Assembly (NCBI GenBank): GCA_020881915.1
Contig: JAJFPB010000006.1
Coordinates: 2,976,001-3,040,000 of the forward strand
Direction of reading: 5' to 3'
Source: Paramyrothecium sp. XJ0827
Lineage: Eukaryota; Ascomycota; Sordariomycetes; Hypocreales; Stachybotryaceae
DNA length: 64,000 nt
Position 1 is the first letter of the stretch; every line of letters begins with the position of its first letter. The notes under the pieces were generated by a model. It worked only from the letters and a program-made list of their open reading frames with translations. It had not been told where the DNA came from and ran no database searches. Shown here piece by piece: positions 1-11,377 of this stretch. The position numbers and the translations under genes were made by a program.

Positions 1-1213
1 AGACATGCCTACAGCAATAGTGAGTGATAGGGTGATGGTATACGTCGGGGGTGGAGTTGTTGATGCAACGCACCGCTGAGGACAGACACATGGAGCTGCC
101 CAGGCTTGCCAGGGAAGAGGAACATGTTTGATTTATTCCTTCGCAAACTAGACTACCTATCTTGTCGATGTGGTCCGTAGGGAGACCAATGCAATTGCAG
201 TTACTGAGGGAAGCTGAAGAAACAGCGGGCTCAAGCAGAAACTGGAAGCAGTTACGCCACAGGATTTACTTCAAACTATTGCTCGCCGAAGCCCATTCGG
301 AGAAAAGCCAACTCAGGAACCCTGGCTGGACTGAAGCTGCCTTAGCGTTGATTCATTGCGTTTGCACACGCAATCTCACCCAGATCCGGGTACAGTAGCA
401 GCGGCAATCTAGGCCTTATCTAGGACCAATTCGGTGGGCACTTTTGTCACGACTCCAATTCCCCAGCCATGGGCATGCATCCCACTTTATTTGTCCCCCC
501 TGCTCATTCGTTCGCGTGCTGGGCCACGCCGCTTTTTCTGTGTTGCGTGAGGACGAGCGCTGACGAATACCAGTTGAACCCCTCACCGTGTAGTCGTAAG
601 GCTGTGACGTTGTAACTGGCGGTCCTGCTGTATGTGCGATGATGCACTGATTGCGCCGCAAGAGGTTGCCAATCGTGAGGGGATAGGGCAAGGCATGGAT
701 GGTAAGCTGCGAGAGTGGCAGCACACGCACCACAATCATCTCGCATGTCGACATTGCCTTGGAGCAAGCGGGTGGGGTGGACTCGGTTGCATGTGCCGTG
801 CCATAGGAAAGGCAAGGCAAGGCAAGGCAAGGCAAGGTAAGGTACTACCAGTTGATGTTTGCTCGCTCCCAACCCCCCGACTCTTTTGTTTCTTCCACAC
901 AACAACGGCTGCGATTGTTGAAGTTCCACTTCCCACTGTGATTTATCCCCGTGCGTGTGAAAGACCAAGAGCCCGCTAGACTCCAAACTCAAACCCGCAC
1001 CGTCCGTGATTGAGCCCCGGTCCCCGGATTTGATTGCAAGCCACTACAAGGTAATCCTGCGCTGCCGGACCTCGGCGCCGGACAACCTCGACGACAGCAG
1101 CACGCGACCCCTACGTCGTCTCTGTCGTCAGCCTCGACCATAATCTCCTCGAAGGTTACCGTACCCCCATCTCGTTTCGGCTGGTAGGCCCTCCCAAACC
1201 TCGCAGGCGGATC
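1..1213. other. Intergenic region upstream of the DUF4097-like gene
   Basis: No coding region is supported here. Several overlapping ORFs of 60-160 codons exist on both strands, but none shows a recognisable domain and they contradict each other. The last roughly 200 bases before the ATG at 1214 are C-rich with scattered CT tracts, as is usual for a fungal promoter or 5' leader. A short pentanucleotide repeat lies at 811-835. Confidence 0.6.
811..835. repeat. (GGCAA)n microsatellite, five perfect copies
   Basis: Five tandem GGCAA units are followed by the decayed copies GGTAA and GGTAC. It lies in non-coding DNA about 380 bases upstream of the first gene. It appears to be a simple slippage repeat. 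Confidence 0.9.
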
Positions 1214-3606
1214 ATGTCCGCCCCATACTCAGACAACCTGTACTCAGCCGACCTGAGCTCGGATGACGAGCAGGATGCGCGGGACGCCTTGTCTCCATCA
1301 GACGGATACTTCCACGCGTCCTCGTCGTCCGACCTGCCGCAAGCTCCCCGGCAACACCTCCGTGGGGACTCGACGTCGTCCAACGTCCCGTCAGTCCCCA
1401 ATGTGTTAGTCGAGGACCCCACGCTGCGCGAGCAGGGAGCCGACAAGGCCAGAGAGGCCGAGCAGGAGAGGTTAAATGCCGAGGCCGCCCAGGCATCAGC
1501 TCCTCTATCCCGGAGCCGTGCTTCAAACCCTTCCTTCACACCGACTCACTATCATCGCCGTAGTGTAGACGAGGACGACGGCTTGTTTGAGGCTGTCCGC
1601 CATACTTCGCCACCTAGATCACAGCAAGCACGCGCTGAATCAAATCCCCTTCTTCACCACCAACAACGTCATCAACAAACATCTGGCCAAAATAGGGATG
1701 CACCACCAGCCTACTCTCCCCCAGTGTCCCCCATATCAGGAACCGCCGCCGGCTATCATACCTTTGGACCAACCGACTCGACCATGGGCCTGCCGCATGA
1801 ACAACAGCATCTAATACCTCGCGAGCCAGAGTCTATGGGAGGGCCACCGACAAGACCGAAACCCACTGTTTGGGAGAGAATCACGAACGCTTTCAGAGTT
1901 GCGAACCCGCGGGGGAAGATCAAGACTGCACTAGGCACTCTTGTGATTTTATCCATATTCCTCATGATTTTCAGTGGCTTTACCCTCAGGCCTGGCCACC
2001 AGGTAAGCAGTCTCTACCTCACGACGCAATTTCCACCTGAACGAATCGGCATCTCACATGTGTTCAGGACCATGAGCTCGGGGACAAGACTCCTGTTAGG
2101 AAGCCCACTGATGACAACTCCGACTTCAATTGGACGCCTGACTCTAGTTGTCTCGATAATCCACATACCTTTGACAGAGTCGTAACCACCATAGAGACTC
2201 AGCATCAGAAGTCGCTGAATATTACTCACAAGATTACTCGTACGAACCAGCGCGATGGCTGGAGTCCGAGTGTTACCGGACAAGTCATCCTACAGCCGGT
2301 CCATAGCTCCTCTCCTGCATCCATCACTCTCGAGGTCATTTCCAACGACAAAGATCTAGGAGTAGATCTTGACTTCTCAGATGGCGACGAGCAGACATAC
2401 ATCATATCAACTCCAGACAGATTCCACTGGAACAGCCGTCGGCAGGGCCCGTGCATTCAGATTCGTGTGACCGTCAACATCCCTCGTCAAGCATGGCTGC
2501 GATCGTTGCATGTAGGGGTCGTTCAGCTTGACATTGATATCAAAGATGGCCTCATTCTAGGCGTGATGGACGAATCCAGCCTGGAGTCAGTATCTGGGCA
2601 AATCAATACGCCCTCGTTAAAGCAGGATGACGACGGAGCGGTGCCGTACCTGCTTGGGTCACGGAATATCGTTGTTGAGACTGTCAGTGGCAACGTCAAG
2701 GGCTGGTTTCCTCTTTATGATCTATTGAGGATTAAGACAATCTCAGGCGATGTGACGGCTGACATTGACCCCAAGACGGTTGACCCCGAGCATCCCATAC
2801 CAGCAGTCTTGGATGTCCAGACTGTTTCCGGAACCGTCAAACTGATCGAGCCAATCGACCGTGCAGTTTCATCAGACAAGCCGGACAAATACTTTCCCGC
2901 CCGAGACTTTGATGTTGTGGTGTCCACAGCTTCGGGTGGTATCGAGGCTGCATTGGCCATAAGCTCAAACACCCGATTCAACACGCAATCAGGCAACCTC
3001 CAGCTCAGACTGTGGCCAATCCTGAGCCCACCCTCGGGACCGGGCGACCCAGCCCCGAAACTGGAGACAATTTCGAAGAGCGGCGACACAACCCTCGAAC
3101 TTCTCGATCCGGCATGGATAGGCACCACCAAGGTGCGCAGTCCTGCTTCCGGGCCGCTATCGGGTTCGGATAAGCCGTGGCCGCCAGCTTGGGACGACCA
3201 CCGTGACTTTTCGCCGATTGAAGGAACCGACTCCTTACCCGTTATCCACATTGACGACGAAGCCGACGCGCATACCCGTGCCGAGCGAGAGAAGCACAAG
3301 AGGCCCGAGGCCGCAGCAGACATCACCACGGCCGGGGTCACAGCTCTGGGCAGGCTCAAGTCCAAGCACAGCTCCATCAGCGGGACAGTGAAGCTTACGT
3401 ACCCGTCCGCATGGGAAGGCTACCTGTGGGCCCAGACGATCTCGGGCACCCAGGACGTCCGTGGCGAGGGACTGAAGGTCGACACGACCGGGGGCCTAGT
3501 CTTCAGCCATGTGAATGGGCGCAAAGGCCACGGGTTCTCGGAACTGAACATCGACACCATCTCGGGAGACCAGAACATCTTGATTGGCAAGGACATCAAT
3601 AAATAG
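1214..3606 (+). CDS. Membrane-anchored DUF4097-like beta-helical protein
   Basis: Two exons, 1214-2002 and 2068-3606, separated by a 65-nt GTAAGC...TTCAG intron, give about 775 residues. The N-terminal ~235 residues are Ser/Pro/Gln-rich and disordered. They are followed by one hydrophobic segment (about residues 236-258) after a basic stretch, so a type II or tail-in topology is likely. The rest is a repetitive beta-rich region where T-[IV/A]-S-G-[NDT] recurs: ETVSGNV, KTISGDV, QTVSGTV, STASGGI, SSISGTV, QTISGTQ, DTISGDQ. That spacing is typical of DUF4097-type (adhesin-like) right-handed beta-helices, which are best known from bacteria but also occur in filamentous ascomycetes. The start is the first ATG of the open frame with a disordered head. 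The molecular role is unknown; an extracytoplasmic or vacuolar-lumen domain is an inference. The gene converges on the BTB gene downstream. Confidence 0.85.
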
Positions 3607-4292
3607 ATGGGAGATGTCATTTCTCGACGCAAGGAAGAGAAATTCACAGCCACAATTGAAGCAGGAAGCCCTGTCGTTTGCATCACATGATTTGTCTGTT
3701 GGGTCATTGCGGGAAATTGAAAGGCGTTTCTGGTAATATCAACACTCATAAGAGGCCTCCTCCTTTTACGTCGAAGCCGGTTGCGTAGCACACGCTGCAA
3801 CCTCTTCATGATCTGTCACTATAGCTTAGAACTGATTCACTTAATACAAGTTGGTGGACGAAGCATTATCCGCCAACACGATGCCATGACAACACGGACG
3901 AAGTGTCCCATAGAGCCTGTCTCAGCCCGGTTCTTTTACCAAGGCTATTATGAACACCTAGTTTCGCAAAACTTATCTGCTGACATCAAGCATATCTGAC
4001 ATCTGAGAGTGTACAAAAAAGACCGCAAATGAAATGTTGAATAAAAAAAAAGCCGTCCCAACACAAAAAGGGGTATCCTTAACAAAAATGCCATCCAACA
4101 CCGTGTTCATTCTAACATCAATCGTGTACCTGAGCCGTAGCTGTCCACTTCTCCGTTCCCAAAAACAGTGTTGCTTTTTGCGCGAGCTCTCCAATTTCCA
4201 AAGGCCGCAGGCGCTATATTATGTTTAACAGAACAAGCAAAAAACCATCGGCGCTCCATGTCAGGGCTGAAACAAAACGCACGACCACGCTG
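3607..4292. other. Intergenic region between convergent genes
   Basis: This holds the 3' flanks of the DUF4097-like gene (+) and the BTB gene (-). It is fairly AT-rich, with an A-run near 4043-4052. Nothing else is supported; the short ORFs look random. Confidence 0.6.
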
Positions 4293-5897
4293 TCAATCCT
4301 CCACCGGCCAAGGGAGATCGCGGTTGCCCAGGGCCGTGCAGGTAAGGTACGTGATGCCGTCGGCGGCGCGGCTGGAGCCGCCCATGTCGAGTTCCAGCCC
4401 GCTGCCCATGAGCGGTCGGACAATGTCACGCGCCATGGCCTTGAGCTCGTCCATGCGCTTCTCGAAGCGGCGCAGGTTGTCGCGGCTGTACATCTCGGGC
4501 GTGAGCTTGAGGAAGCGCTTGCACTCGTCGTGGCCGAGGAAGGACGCCGGGTTGCCGGACCCGAGCGTGCGGTAGGCCCGGCCGATGGACGTGAGTGGCG
4601 GCATGGCCGGGGGCAGGGCGGGAGGGGCCAAGGCGCCGCCTCGGCCATCACGGGAGCCCGGGTGGTTGCGTCTGTCCTGCGGGGCCGGCTGCGGCGTCGT
4701 GTTGTCCGCGACCCACTGCCGGAACAGACTAACAACGAGCCAGTCGAGATAATTGACGCTCGGGGTGACACGCTCGCCGCGGGAGGTCACGAGATTTAAG
4801 CGGAAAAGCCGGCCTTCAACTCGGCTGACCGTCTCCTCCAGCTCGTCCACCTTGTCCTCGATGACGTCCAGCACCACGTCGGGTAGGGCTGCGCGCAAGT
4901 TGCGCTCACCCGCCGGCCACTGCCCAACGACGTGGATAAGGGCCTCCTGGAAGATGATCTTACTCCGGGCGAGGTAGCCGAGCCGCAGGTAGGATATTGG
5001 ATACTTGGCGATTTGCTTCCACAACCGGGACTGGAACTGCAGTAGATGATGGTCGACCCTCGGCCCTACCACGGCGAGAGCGTCGTACTGATCGGCCAGC
5101 GACAGCAGGGTCTTGCACTGGACGTAGGCGTCGGCGACGTTGATGCCGTCGAGGACGGGAGGGTAGTTGTAAAAGATGCGGAACAGGTTGTCGTAGTCGC
5201 GGAGGAGGTCTTGCTCAGCCTGAGACAGCGGGGCGGCGGGGCCTGAGTTGGCGGACAGACTCAGGTTGGCAACGGAGCGGAAGAAGCCATGATTCGAGGG
5301 GACCGAGGACGAATGTGAGTGGCTGCCCTTGGACCGCGATAGCGGATGCGAGCCGCCTTGGGATCTCGAGGAGGGAGACGGGCCGTTGCCGCCAAAAATG
5401 GATGGTAGAGCTTGACGAGTTTCTTTGGGCGTATCATCCTTCTGAACTAGCATCGGAATGTCGCCGTCGCCGGATCCTGGATCGAGTTCATATCTCCATC
5501 TTTTCTTGGGGGGTCCTGTGAGGCTCTTGTCTCCCGCATCGTTGACCTCACTTCCTGACGCTGACCTCGAGTCCTCCCCAATACGAGCAAGCTCCTTGCC
5601 ACTAGGCAACTGTCGCGCCTTGGACCATTCGACAGAAGTGCTGGCCTCGAAGAAACCGCTGAACCGGGTCAGGGTATGGCAGTGTAGCAGGTAGCGGTTC
5701 TCGACGTGTCCGGCGCGGATGAGGATCTCGACATCGCCGCTGGTGTTAAAGATGGGAAATTCGTTTTGAGGTACATAAGAGGCGCCGCCGGCGTGAGAGC
5801 GATTGTAGCGCTTCGAGCGCGAGAGGGAGGGGCGGGAGACGACGGACGAGGCGCCGCGGAGGGTGAGCGACGAGGACGGGTCGGGTTGGGAGACCAT
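4293..5897 (-). CDS. BTB/POZ domain protein with a split BTB fold
   Basis: This single-exon gene encodes 534 residues from the ATG at 5897. Residues about 45-75 form the first part of a BTB/POZ domain: a D-V-E-I-L-I strand, then HCHTLTRFSGFFEA, matching the 'hk.iLa..S.yF..' element. A Ser-rich, charged insertion of about 140 residues follows. Helical BTB/BACK-like sequence resumes at about residue 228 (DYDNLFRIFYNYPP, then CKTLLSLADQYDAL) and runs on through a helical C-terminal region. BTB proteins dimerise and often act as Cullin-3 adaptors or nuclear scaffolds; which applies here cannot be told. The gene diverges from the TilS-like gene across about 1.2 kb or more. Complete length, typical mould codon use and conserved BTB features make it a real gene. 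Confidence 0.85.
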   Translation of the reverse strand: MVSQPDPSSSLTLRGASSVVSRPSLSRSKRYNRSHAGGASYVPQNEFPIFNTSGDVEILIRAGHVENRYLLHCHTLTRFSGFFEASTSVEWSKARQLPSGKELARIGEDSRSASGSEVNDAGDKSLTGPPKKRWRYELDPGSGDGDIPMLVQKDDTPKETRQALPSIFGGNGPSPSSRSQGGSHPLSRSKGSHSHSSSVPSNHGFFRSVANLSLSANSGPAAPLSQAEQDLLRDYDNLFRIFYNYPPVLDGINVADAYVQCKTLLSLADQYDALAVVGPRVDHHLLQFQSRLWKQIAKYPISYLRLGYLARSKIIFQEALIHVVGQWPAGERNLRAALPDVVLDVIEDKVDELEETVSRVEGRLFRLNLVTSRGERVTPSVNYLDWLVVSLFRQWVADNTTPQPAPQDRRNHPGSRDGRGGALAPPALPPAMPPLTSIGRAYRTLGSGNPASFLGHDECKRFLKLTPEMYSRDNLRRFEKRMDELKAMARDIVRPLMGSGLELDMGGSSRAADGITYLTCTALGNRDLPWPVED

Positions 5898-7137
5898 GGA
5901 GTCCGTTTCGTGGAGAGGAGTTGGGAGAGGCGTTCACGTCATGGGCCCGGCCAAGTGAGCGCCGGCGGGGTTCTGGGACGACCGTCCACTGCGTTCTCTT
6001 TCTCGGATTTCTGGTCAAATTCGTGATCGGTCGCTGTGTGGTGGTTTTTTACTCGTGGAGATTTGGTGTTTTGGCGATCCGAACAAAGCAGCTGAGGGGT
6101 CGTGCACAGTGAGGCGACGATGGTGTTTGGGCGTAGGCGGGTGAACCAGCCGTGGCGGAGGAGCTCGAGGACCTAGTCAAAACAGACGTGATTTCAAACA
6201 AAACAAAGAACAAAGAACGCTTCTAGCGCAAGGACTTTACATTCAAGGAGGACAGGTGGGAAAGTGAATTGCGGGTAGCGAGGAACTGGGGAAGCAAGTC
6301 GGAGGATAAGCCATACAACAGTCACCACCACACACTCACACACACACACCATGACCATTATTTCGTCGTCTGGCATCCAGTCCATGGCCAGAATCGGCCT
6401 TACCTGTACCTGTAGGTACTGTAGCTTCGCTGGGTGGCCAACGGCCCAGAGCAAATCACGAGCGCGACGCAGGACCCGGACAGGGGGTCTTGGCCGCCGC
6501 ATGCATCCATGGCCAGTCGATCTGGCAGCCTTCGGGACTGGCTGGACAGCCATGCACAGATCCACCCGGAACCCACTGGGCGGCAGACAGTCTCTGGCGG
6601 GCCGCATGCGCACAAGCTCAGCAGCAGAGGCTATATGCAGGAGTGGGAATGCCCGTTCCCTGCTTCGCGACTGGTGGTCCTGGTCACTTGGTGGCCAAAG
6701 ACGACGCGGCCGACTGCTGAGCGCTGAGACGGGAACGAGAAGGCTGATTCGACTGGAGAATGTAAGTCCGACAACTACCGATCCATCGGAACTGGCTAGT
6801 ACAGTAACCCGGGATGCCTGTCGAGCGAACCTTGACCAGTCGTCTTGCAGGAAACTTGGTCAACACACCAAACTTGGGATTCTTCAAGATGCGCTGAGCT
6901 GCGTTTGTCCAAGATAGCATGTGTTGCTTGCCTTTATCCTCGTTCACGTGCTTCGTGTCTCAGTCCGTGAAGCCCCGGCAAGGGTGTGCTTCCAGCCTCT
7001 TCTGCAGGGCGCAGATCGCTCGGGTCGTGTGATCCTCATTCACGAGAGAGTATACAACCAGTGCACTCCTTGCATGCCCAAGGTAGTGCAAAAGCGGTTG
7101 ATAATGGTCCATGTCTATTGTCCGTTGAACACCAAGG
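5898..7137. other. Divergent intergenic region (BTB / TilS-like)
   Basis: This is probably the shared regulatory space of two divergently transcribed genes. It includes a CA-rich microsatellite at 6331-6349. The ORF at 6351-6917 (188 codons, +) has no recognisable domain and several overlapping frames of similar length, so I do not call it a gene. Confidence 0.5.
6331..6349. repeat. Short (CA)n microsatellite
   Basis: Alternating CA runs, interrupted by one T, lie in the intergenic region between the BTB and TilS-like genes. It is a simple repeat with no other signal. Confidence 0.8.
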
Positions 7138-9581
7138 GTGGTACAGTACTGTGTAAAAAGCTTGGATGCGCGAAACAAAAGAAAGAGTCCATGTACCTGC
7201 GCCACGCCACACGTAGGGAAGCTACTTGCCCGATCCAGGAGCTGGAGCCACAGTGCCTTCCGGCCAGCGAGCCGCCCGTTTCACTGCTCCACCCCCACGT
7301 TTACCGTCGGCTGTAGCTTAAATCTTGAAATTCGACCTTTCGGCTTCAACAACAATTTTCTCGAGTTTGTTCCGCCTGTTCCGACCTGCAAACTCCCCTT
7401 CATACAGCACGCCACGCATGGCATAGCAACCGTGGCTTCCACAGCTGAGGTGCCGCACCATGGCTTGGGCACAGGTGCCCAAGTTTTTCACCATGCCCCC
7501 AAACCCATCTCTGTCAACGAATTTCGGGACGTCCTCCAGTCGCTATGTCGCCCACGCTTCCCTACGGCTCGCTTTGCTCGGGCCAGGCCTATAGGTGCGT
7601 CTCAAGGTCCCACGGACAAGAATTGTAGCTGTTGGAGGTCTGGCTAACCCACAAATGAATAGGCCTGGCAATTAGCGGAGGCGTCGACTCCATGGCGCTG
7701 GCCTTCCTTTTTTCACGTCTCGCAAAAACGTTCCGTTTCATGAAGCTCGGCGATAATCCCTTCGACCACGCCCATTGTTTTGTCGTTGATCATCGCCTGC
7801 GGGACAACAGTACCGAAGAGGCTGCCTCCGTCCGTCAGGAACTTCGCAAGCTCGACCTGAAGACAACGGTCCTCAGCATGAAATGGGACAATGAGAGACA
7901 ATCCGGCCTCAACCCCGCCGACCTCCCCAACGTCGAGAGCCTGGCAAGAACATATCGGTACCGGCTTCTTGGCCGACATTGTGTCCACAACGGAGCCAGG
8001 AGCCTCTTCTTTGCTCACCACCGAGACGATCAATATGAAACGGTCCTGATGAGGATGCTCTCGGGCCATGGGTATCGTGGCTTGCAAGGTATCAGAGAAG
8101 CCAATGATATTCCAGAGTGCTACGATCTACACAGGGTGTACAAGAGTGGCCTGATTGATGACCAGCGGTCTTCCAGCCCGTTTTTGAGTTTCAAACCACC
8201 CAACCGAGAGATGAAAGAGCTGCGATGGCTGTACCGACGCGATCTAAATCGTGCCTTGAATGAGCTTTTCTCCCGAGGTCTTCTTCAGAGTGTCCCTTTG
8301 GAGTTCGCTGAGAGTAGAGCTCGCGAGATGCAGCGGAAAATGCCACATCTGACCCCCCTCACCACCGAGGACGACGGTGTGACTGTTTTCAGGCCGCTGT
8401 TGGCGTTCGACAAAGACAGGCTAATAGCCACATGCGAAGCAAATAATGTCACCTGGTTCGAGGACGCCACCAACCAAGACCCAACCTTGACAACGCGCAA
8501 TGCCATCCGATACCTTGTTACGAATCACACGCTTCCCGAAGCGTTACAAAAGCCTGCTATATTAAGCCTTTGCCAAAGGGCCCGGAAACGAGTGCGGGAT
8601 GAGGAGAGGGAAGCGCATCGTCTCTTGACCCGAGGGTCGGTCATTAAAGACCTTGACCCAAACGTCGGCACATTGACGGTAGAGATACCACCCCTTGGGG
8701 CCAAACTGCCAACCCATAGAACCCTATGGGCTGAGGCAAGGGACAAGGCTCGCATACCGCACCGCAGAGCAGTAGCCGCCACTTTAATACGGAAGCTCAT
8801 CGAATATGTCACCCCGGAAGACAGTTTGCCGCCGTTAACGAGCCTGGATAATGTTGTTGACCGTTTGTTTCCGCGACTTTCGCAGGACCCACCGTTGCCA
8901 GCAAAGGCATTTTCCATCGCCGGCGTCTTATTCTCTCCAACCTCTGATCAACAGCCTACAAAGTGGTTCCTCTCCAGAGCCCCATACCCGGCCTCCCAAG
9001 CTTTGCCAATAAACATCTTGTACACATGGTCGCTACCCACGCAGGCTGAACTTGCAGAGTCTCCAGAGCAAGTGAGACATGTAGCTTGGCGGGGCTGGAA
9101 GTCATTCAAACTGTGGGATGGTCGCTTCTGGGTTCTGGTTCACTCCTGTGTACATGCGACCTTTCACCTTCGTCCACTAGATGCCAAGCATCTTAAGCCC
9201 TTCCGTATGGCACTGGCCCAGCGCCAACGAGATAGATTGGAGCACCTGCTTAAGTACCATGCTCCTGGTAAAGTGCGATATACTTTACCAGCGCTGTATA
9301 GCGAGGACCCTGGCAAAAGCGAGGATGACCCAGAGAATTTCACACTCTTAGCTTTGCCAAGTCTTGGAATCCATCTCCCAGGCATGGAAAGATGGGTGAA
9401 ATACGAGATCAGATATCGGCACGTTGACCTGACTTTGCTAGGCCGGCAAACAATGGGCCATTACTTGTCGGGGATGAGGCACCGTCATTCACGGAGCAAT
9501 GCAAGGAGACTGCGGAGACTTAGACTGGCTAGAACGATTTTTCGGAAACGGAAACCGAAAGACGAGAATCCTATAGAGTAA
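7138..9581 (+). CDS. tilS: tRNA(Ile)-lysidine synthetase-like PP-loop enzyme (probably mitochondrial)
   Basis: The C-terminal exon 7663-9581 joins an upstream exon ending at 7594 through a 68-nt GTGCGT...AATAG intron. The junction recreates ARPIGLAISGGVDSMALAF, the PP-loop ATP-pyrophosphatase motif SGGVDS. Further TilS hallmarks follow: VDHRLRDNSTEEA, FFAHHRDDQYETVLMRMLSGHGYRGLQGI, and a DATNQDPTLTTRNAIRYL segment. In bacteria and organelles TilS converts the wobble cytidine of tRNA(Ile)(CAU) to lysidine using ATP and lysine, letting it read AUA. A mitochondrial role is inferred from the family. The start is uncertain: the reading frame is open back to an ATG at 7138 (about 791 residues in total), which is long for the family. 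ATGs at 7460 and 7493 lie just before the conserved region but in another frame. A short upstream exon, or a later start, is possible. The 3' end is firm. Confidence 0.85.
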
Positions 9582-9600
9582 TCCAGCGAATAACACTAAT

Positions 9601-10005
9601 CTACGAAGCATCCAATATGCCATTGGTCGCAGTCGACAGGGAACCTGCCTCACCAAGCTGTCCCGGGTCTCGCCCAATCAGCCAGGGATAAGGTTCTAGT
9701 GGACGGGACTCCCCGGAGATGAACACGAGTCTGCAGTCAGATTCGTACCCAGTAGGAGTCATCCAGACATCTTCCTGAGGGCCAATATGGCCATGGAAGG
9801 TAATGATGACTGATGTTTGCGTGACCCATGTCGACTTTTGAATATTCTTCAAAACGCCTCCACCTTTCTGAAAAGCAAATAAGGGGGAGGTGGACGAATA
9901 GAAACAAACAAGCAGCTCAAAGTTTGCTACCGGTATGGCCGGCGGTAGCGTGCGTCTTTGGTCATGCCACTGAACGTTGGCCATGCAACCCGAAGATTTC
10001 TTCAT
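9601..10005 (-). CDS. Doubtful ORF, 134 codons, unknown
   Basis: This open frame ends 20 bases past the stop of the TilS-like gene and would run convergent to it. The C-terminal half (about residues 60-115) has a non-random look, with alternating beta-strand-like hydrophobics and a VWMTP...DCRLVF pattern. I cannot assign a family. No upstream exon was found in 10,005-10,700. It could be a small gene, the last exon of a larger one, a decayed relic, or chance. I list it because it is the only long frame in this interval that does not overlap a better candidate. Confidence 0.25.
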   Translation of the reverse strand: MKKSSGCMANVQWHDQRRTLPPAIPVANFELLVCFYSSTSPLFAFQKGGGVLKNIQKSTWVTQTSVIITFHGHIGPQEDVWMTPTGYESDCRLVFISGESRPLEPYPWLIGRDPGQLGEAGSLSTATNGILDAS

Positions 10006-11377
10006 GCATTGCGTTCACGTCCATACTGCACCTGTTGAGTAAACCACGACGAGGAGGACACTATGTCCTTTACGAGTCAGTGGATTCCTGGCTGACCCAA
10101 ATGCTTCGATTGGCACCATCGACAATCTACAATTGCCACCGCCTCCGCTTATGCCGCCATCGTGAAGCACAGCCACCTTTTCTCGCAAATCAAGCCAGAT
10201 TTACGCACAGGTGTTGGCCCATACTTTGCACTGATGTCCACGCATCCTTTATGAAACGTTTGCCTTAATTTATGCGTGCGCCTGATTGCTGAAAGCCGAC
10301 CAGTGGGACGGCAATTTCCAACCGAGGAACGGGTGGTCATGCATAAGGCGCGAAGCCAGCTCTTAGGCAGCACCATCTATGCCACAAAAGGGGCTCTGGG
10401 GCTATTTCCCACAAACTCCTCTACAGCTTTCTATTTTCAAGGGACTTTTTAAATCCTATCTTTTCGAAGCCTTGATTACATTTTGGTTGGCTATTGAATC
10501 ATCAAGTCCGTAGACGGATACTTGATGTGAAATAGGTATAGACCTCTGTCAGTTTCTCCTGGATCGGAGCGACGCCCTCTTCACTTTCAGTTAACACCAG
10601 CAGACTTCAAATTCTTCCTTTCTGCACGGCAACTCGATACCAATGAGTCAAATCTCACAAACTCGCCTCGAACATTGCATGGTCAAACAAAAAGTGCTCA
10701 TCATAGATGCCGGGACGAACGACAAAGAGGGTTGGAAACATTCTCACCCGAAGCGGCCCATATGAACGCCCTGAGCATGAGACCCAAGGGAATATAATGA
10801 CCAGAATAGTCCTCAGAAATCAAATTTCAGCAGGCATCCACAGTGTTGGAAAAAGGCAAACAAAAAGGAAAACATATTTCCGAGAAGCATGTCAACACCA
10901 TCCCTCGAAAGAATACACATGCGATACCCAAAAACAGGTTGAAATTGCGAAATCGAGCGTATGGGCGGGTGCCTGGTTGTCGACTTGTTCGACATCGTCC
11001 TGGCAGCTGTTGCCATGCATATACGAGCTGAGCTGTGTATCACTTCTTCTTTGACGAAAACTAAAGCGGTGCCGTCACTTCACATCAACTGATCAACAGC
11101 CTCGAGAATCCAAAGAAAACAGAAACAGAGTCACAGAATATCTCTGCACTCAACCAAACATAGAAAGTGGCCATCAACATGAGATGTGGCCGGGGGTTCC
11201 CGTCTCATACAAAGATGAACTTCGAGACATTCCCGTGCCGACCGGCCCCGAGGCGGACCACTCGGCCTCGGGCCGGGATCCCCAGTCGAAGGAATGCTAC
11301 TCCCGGGATACCAGAAGGCCACACCCTTGCGCGGCTGGATCATTGCGGAAGCGCCCGAGGTAGATCGTTGACTGCTT
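10006..11377. other. Intergenic region, no gene recognised
   Basis: Non-coding in appearance, with short ORFs on both strands. The stretch 10,400-10,950 is relatively AT-rich. Nothing else can be supported. Confidence 0.5.

Noticed and set aside
806..845. Pentanucleotide run considered as a telomere-like repeat or CRISPR-like array
   Set aside because: The unit GGCAA is not a fungal telomere motif, there are no spacers, and the run is only about 25 bases.
11215..11345. GC-rich stretch with a GGATCATTGCGGAAG string resembling the rDNA 18S/ITS junction
   Set aside because: The similarity covers only a few bases in the wrong order and has no neighbouring rRNA sequence.
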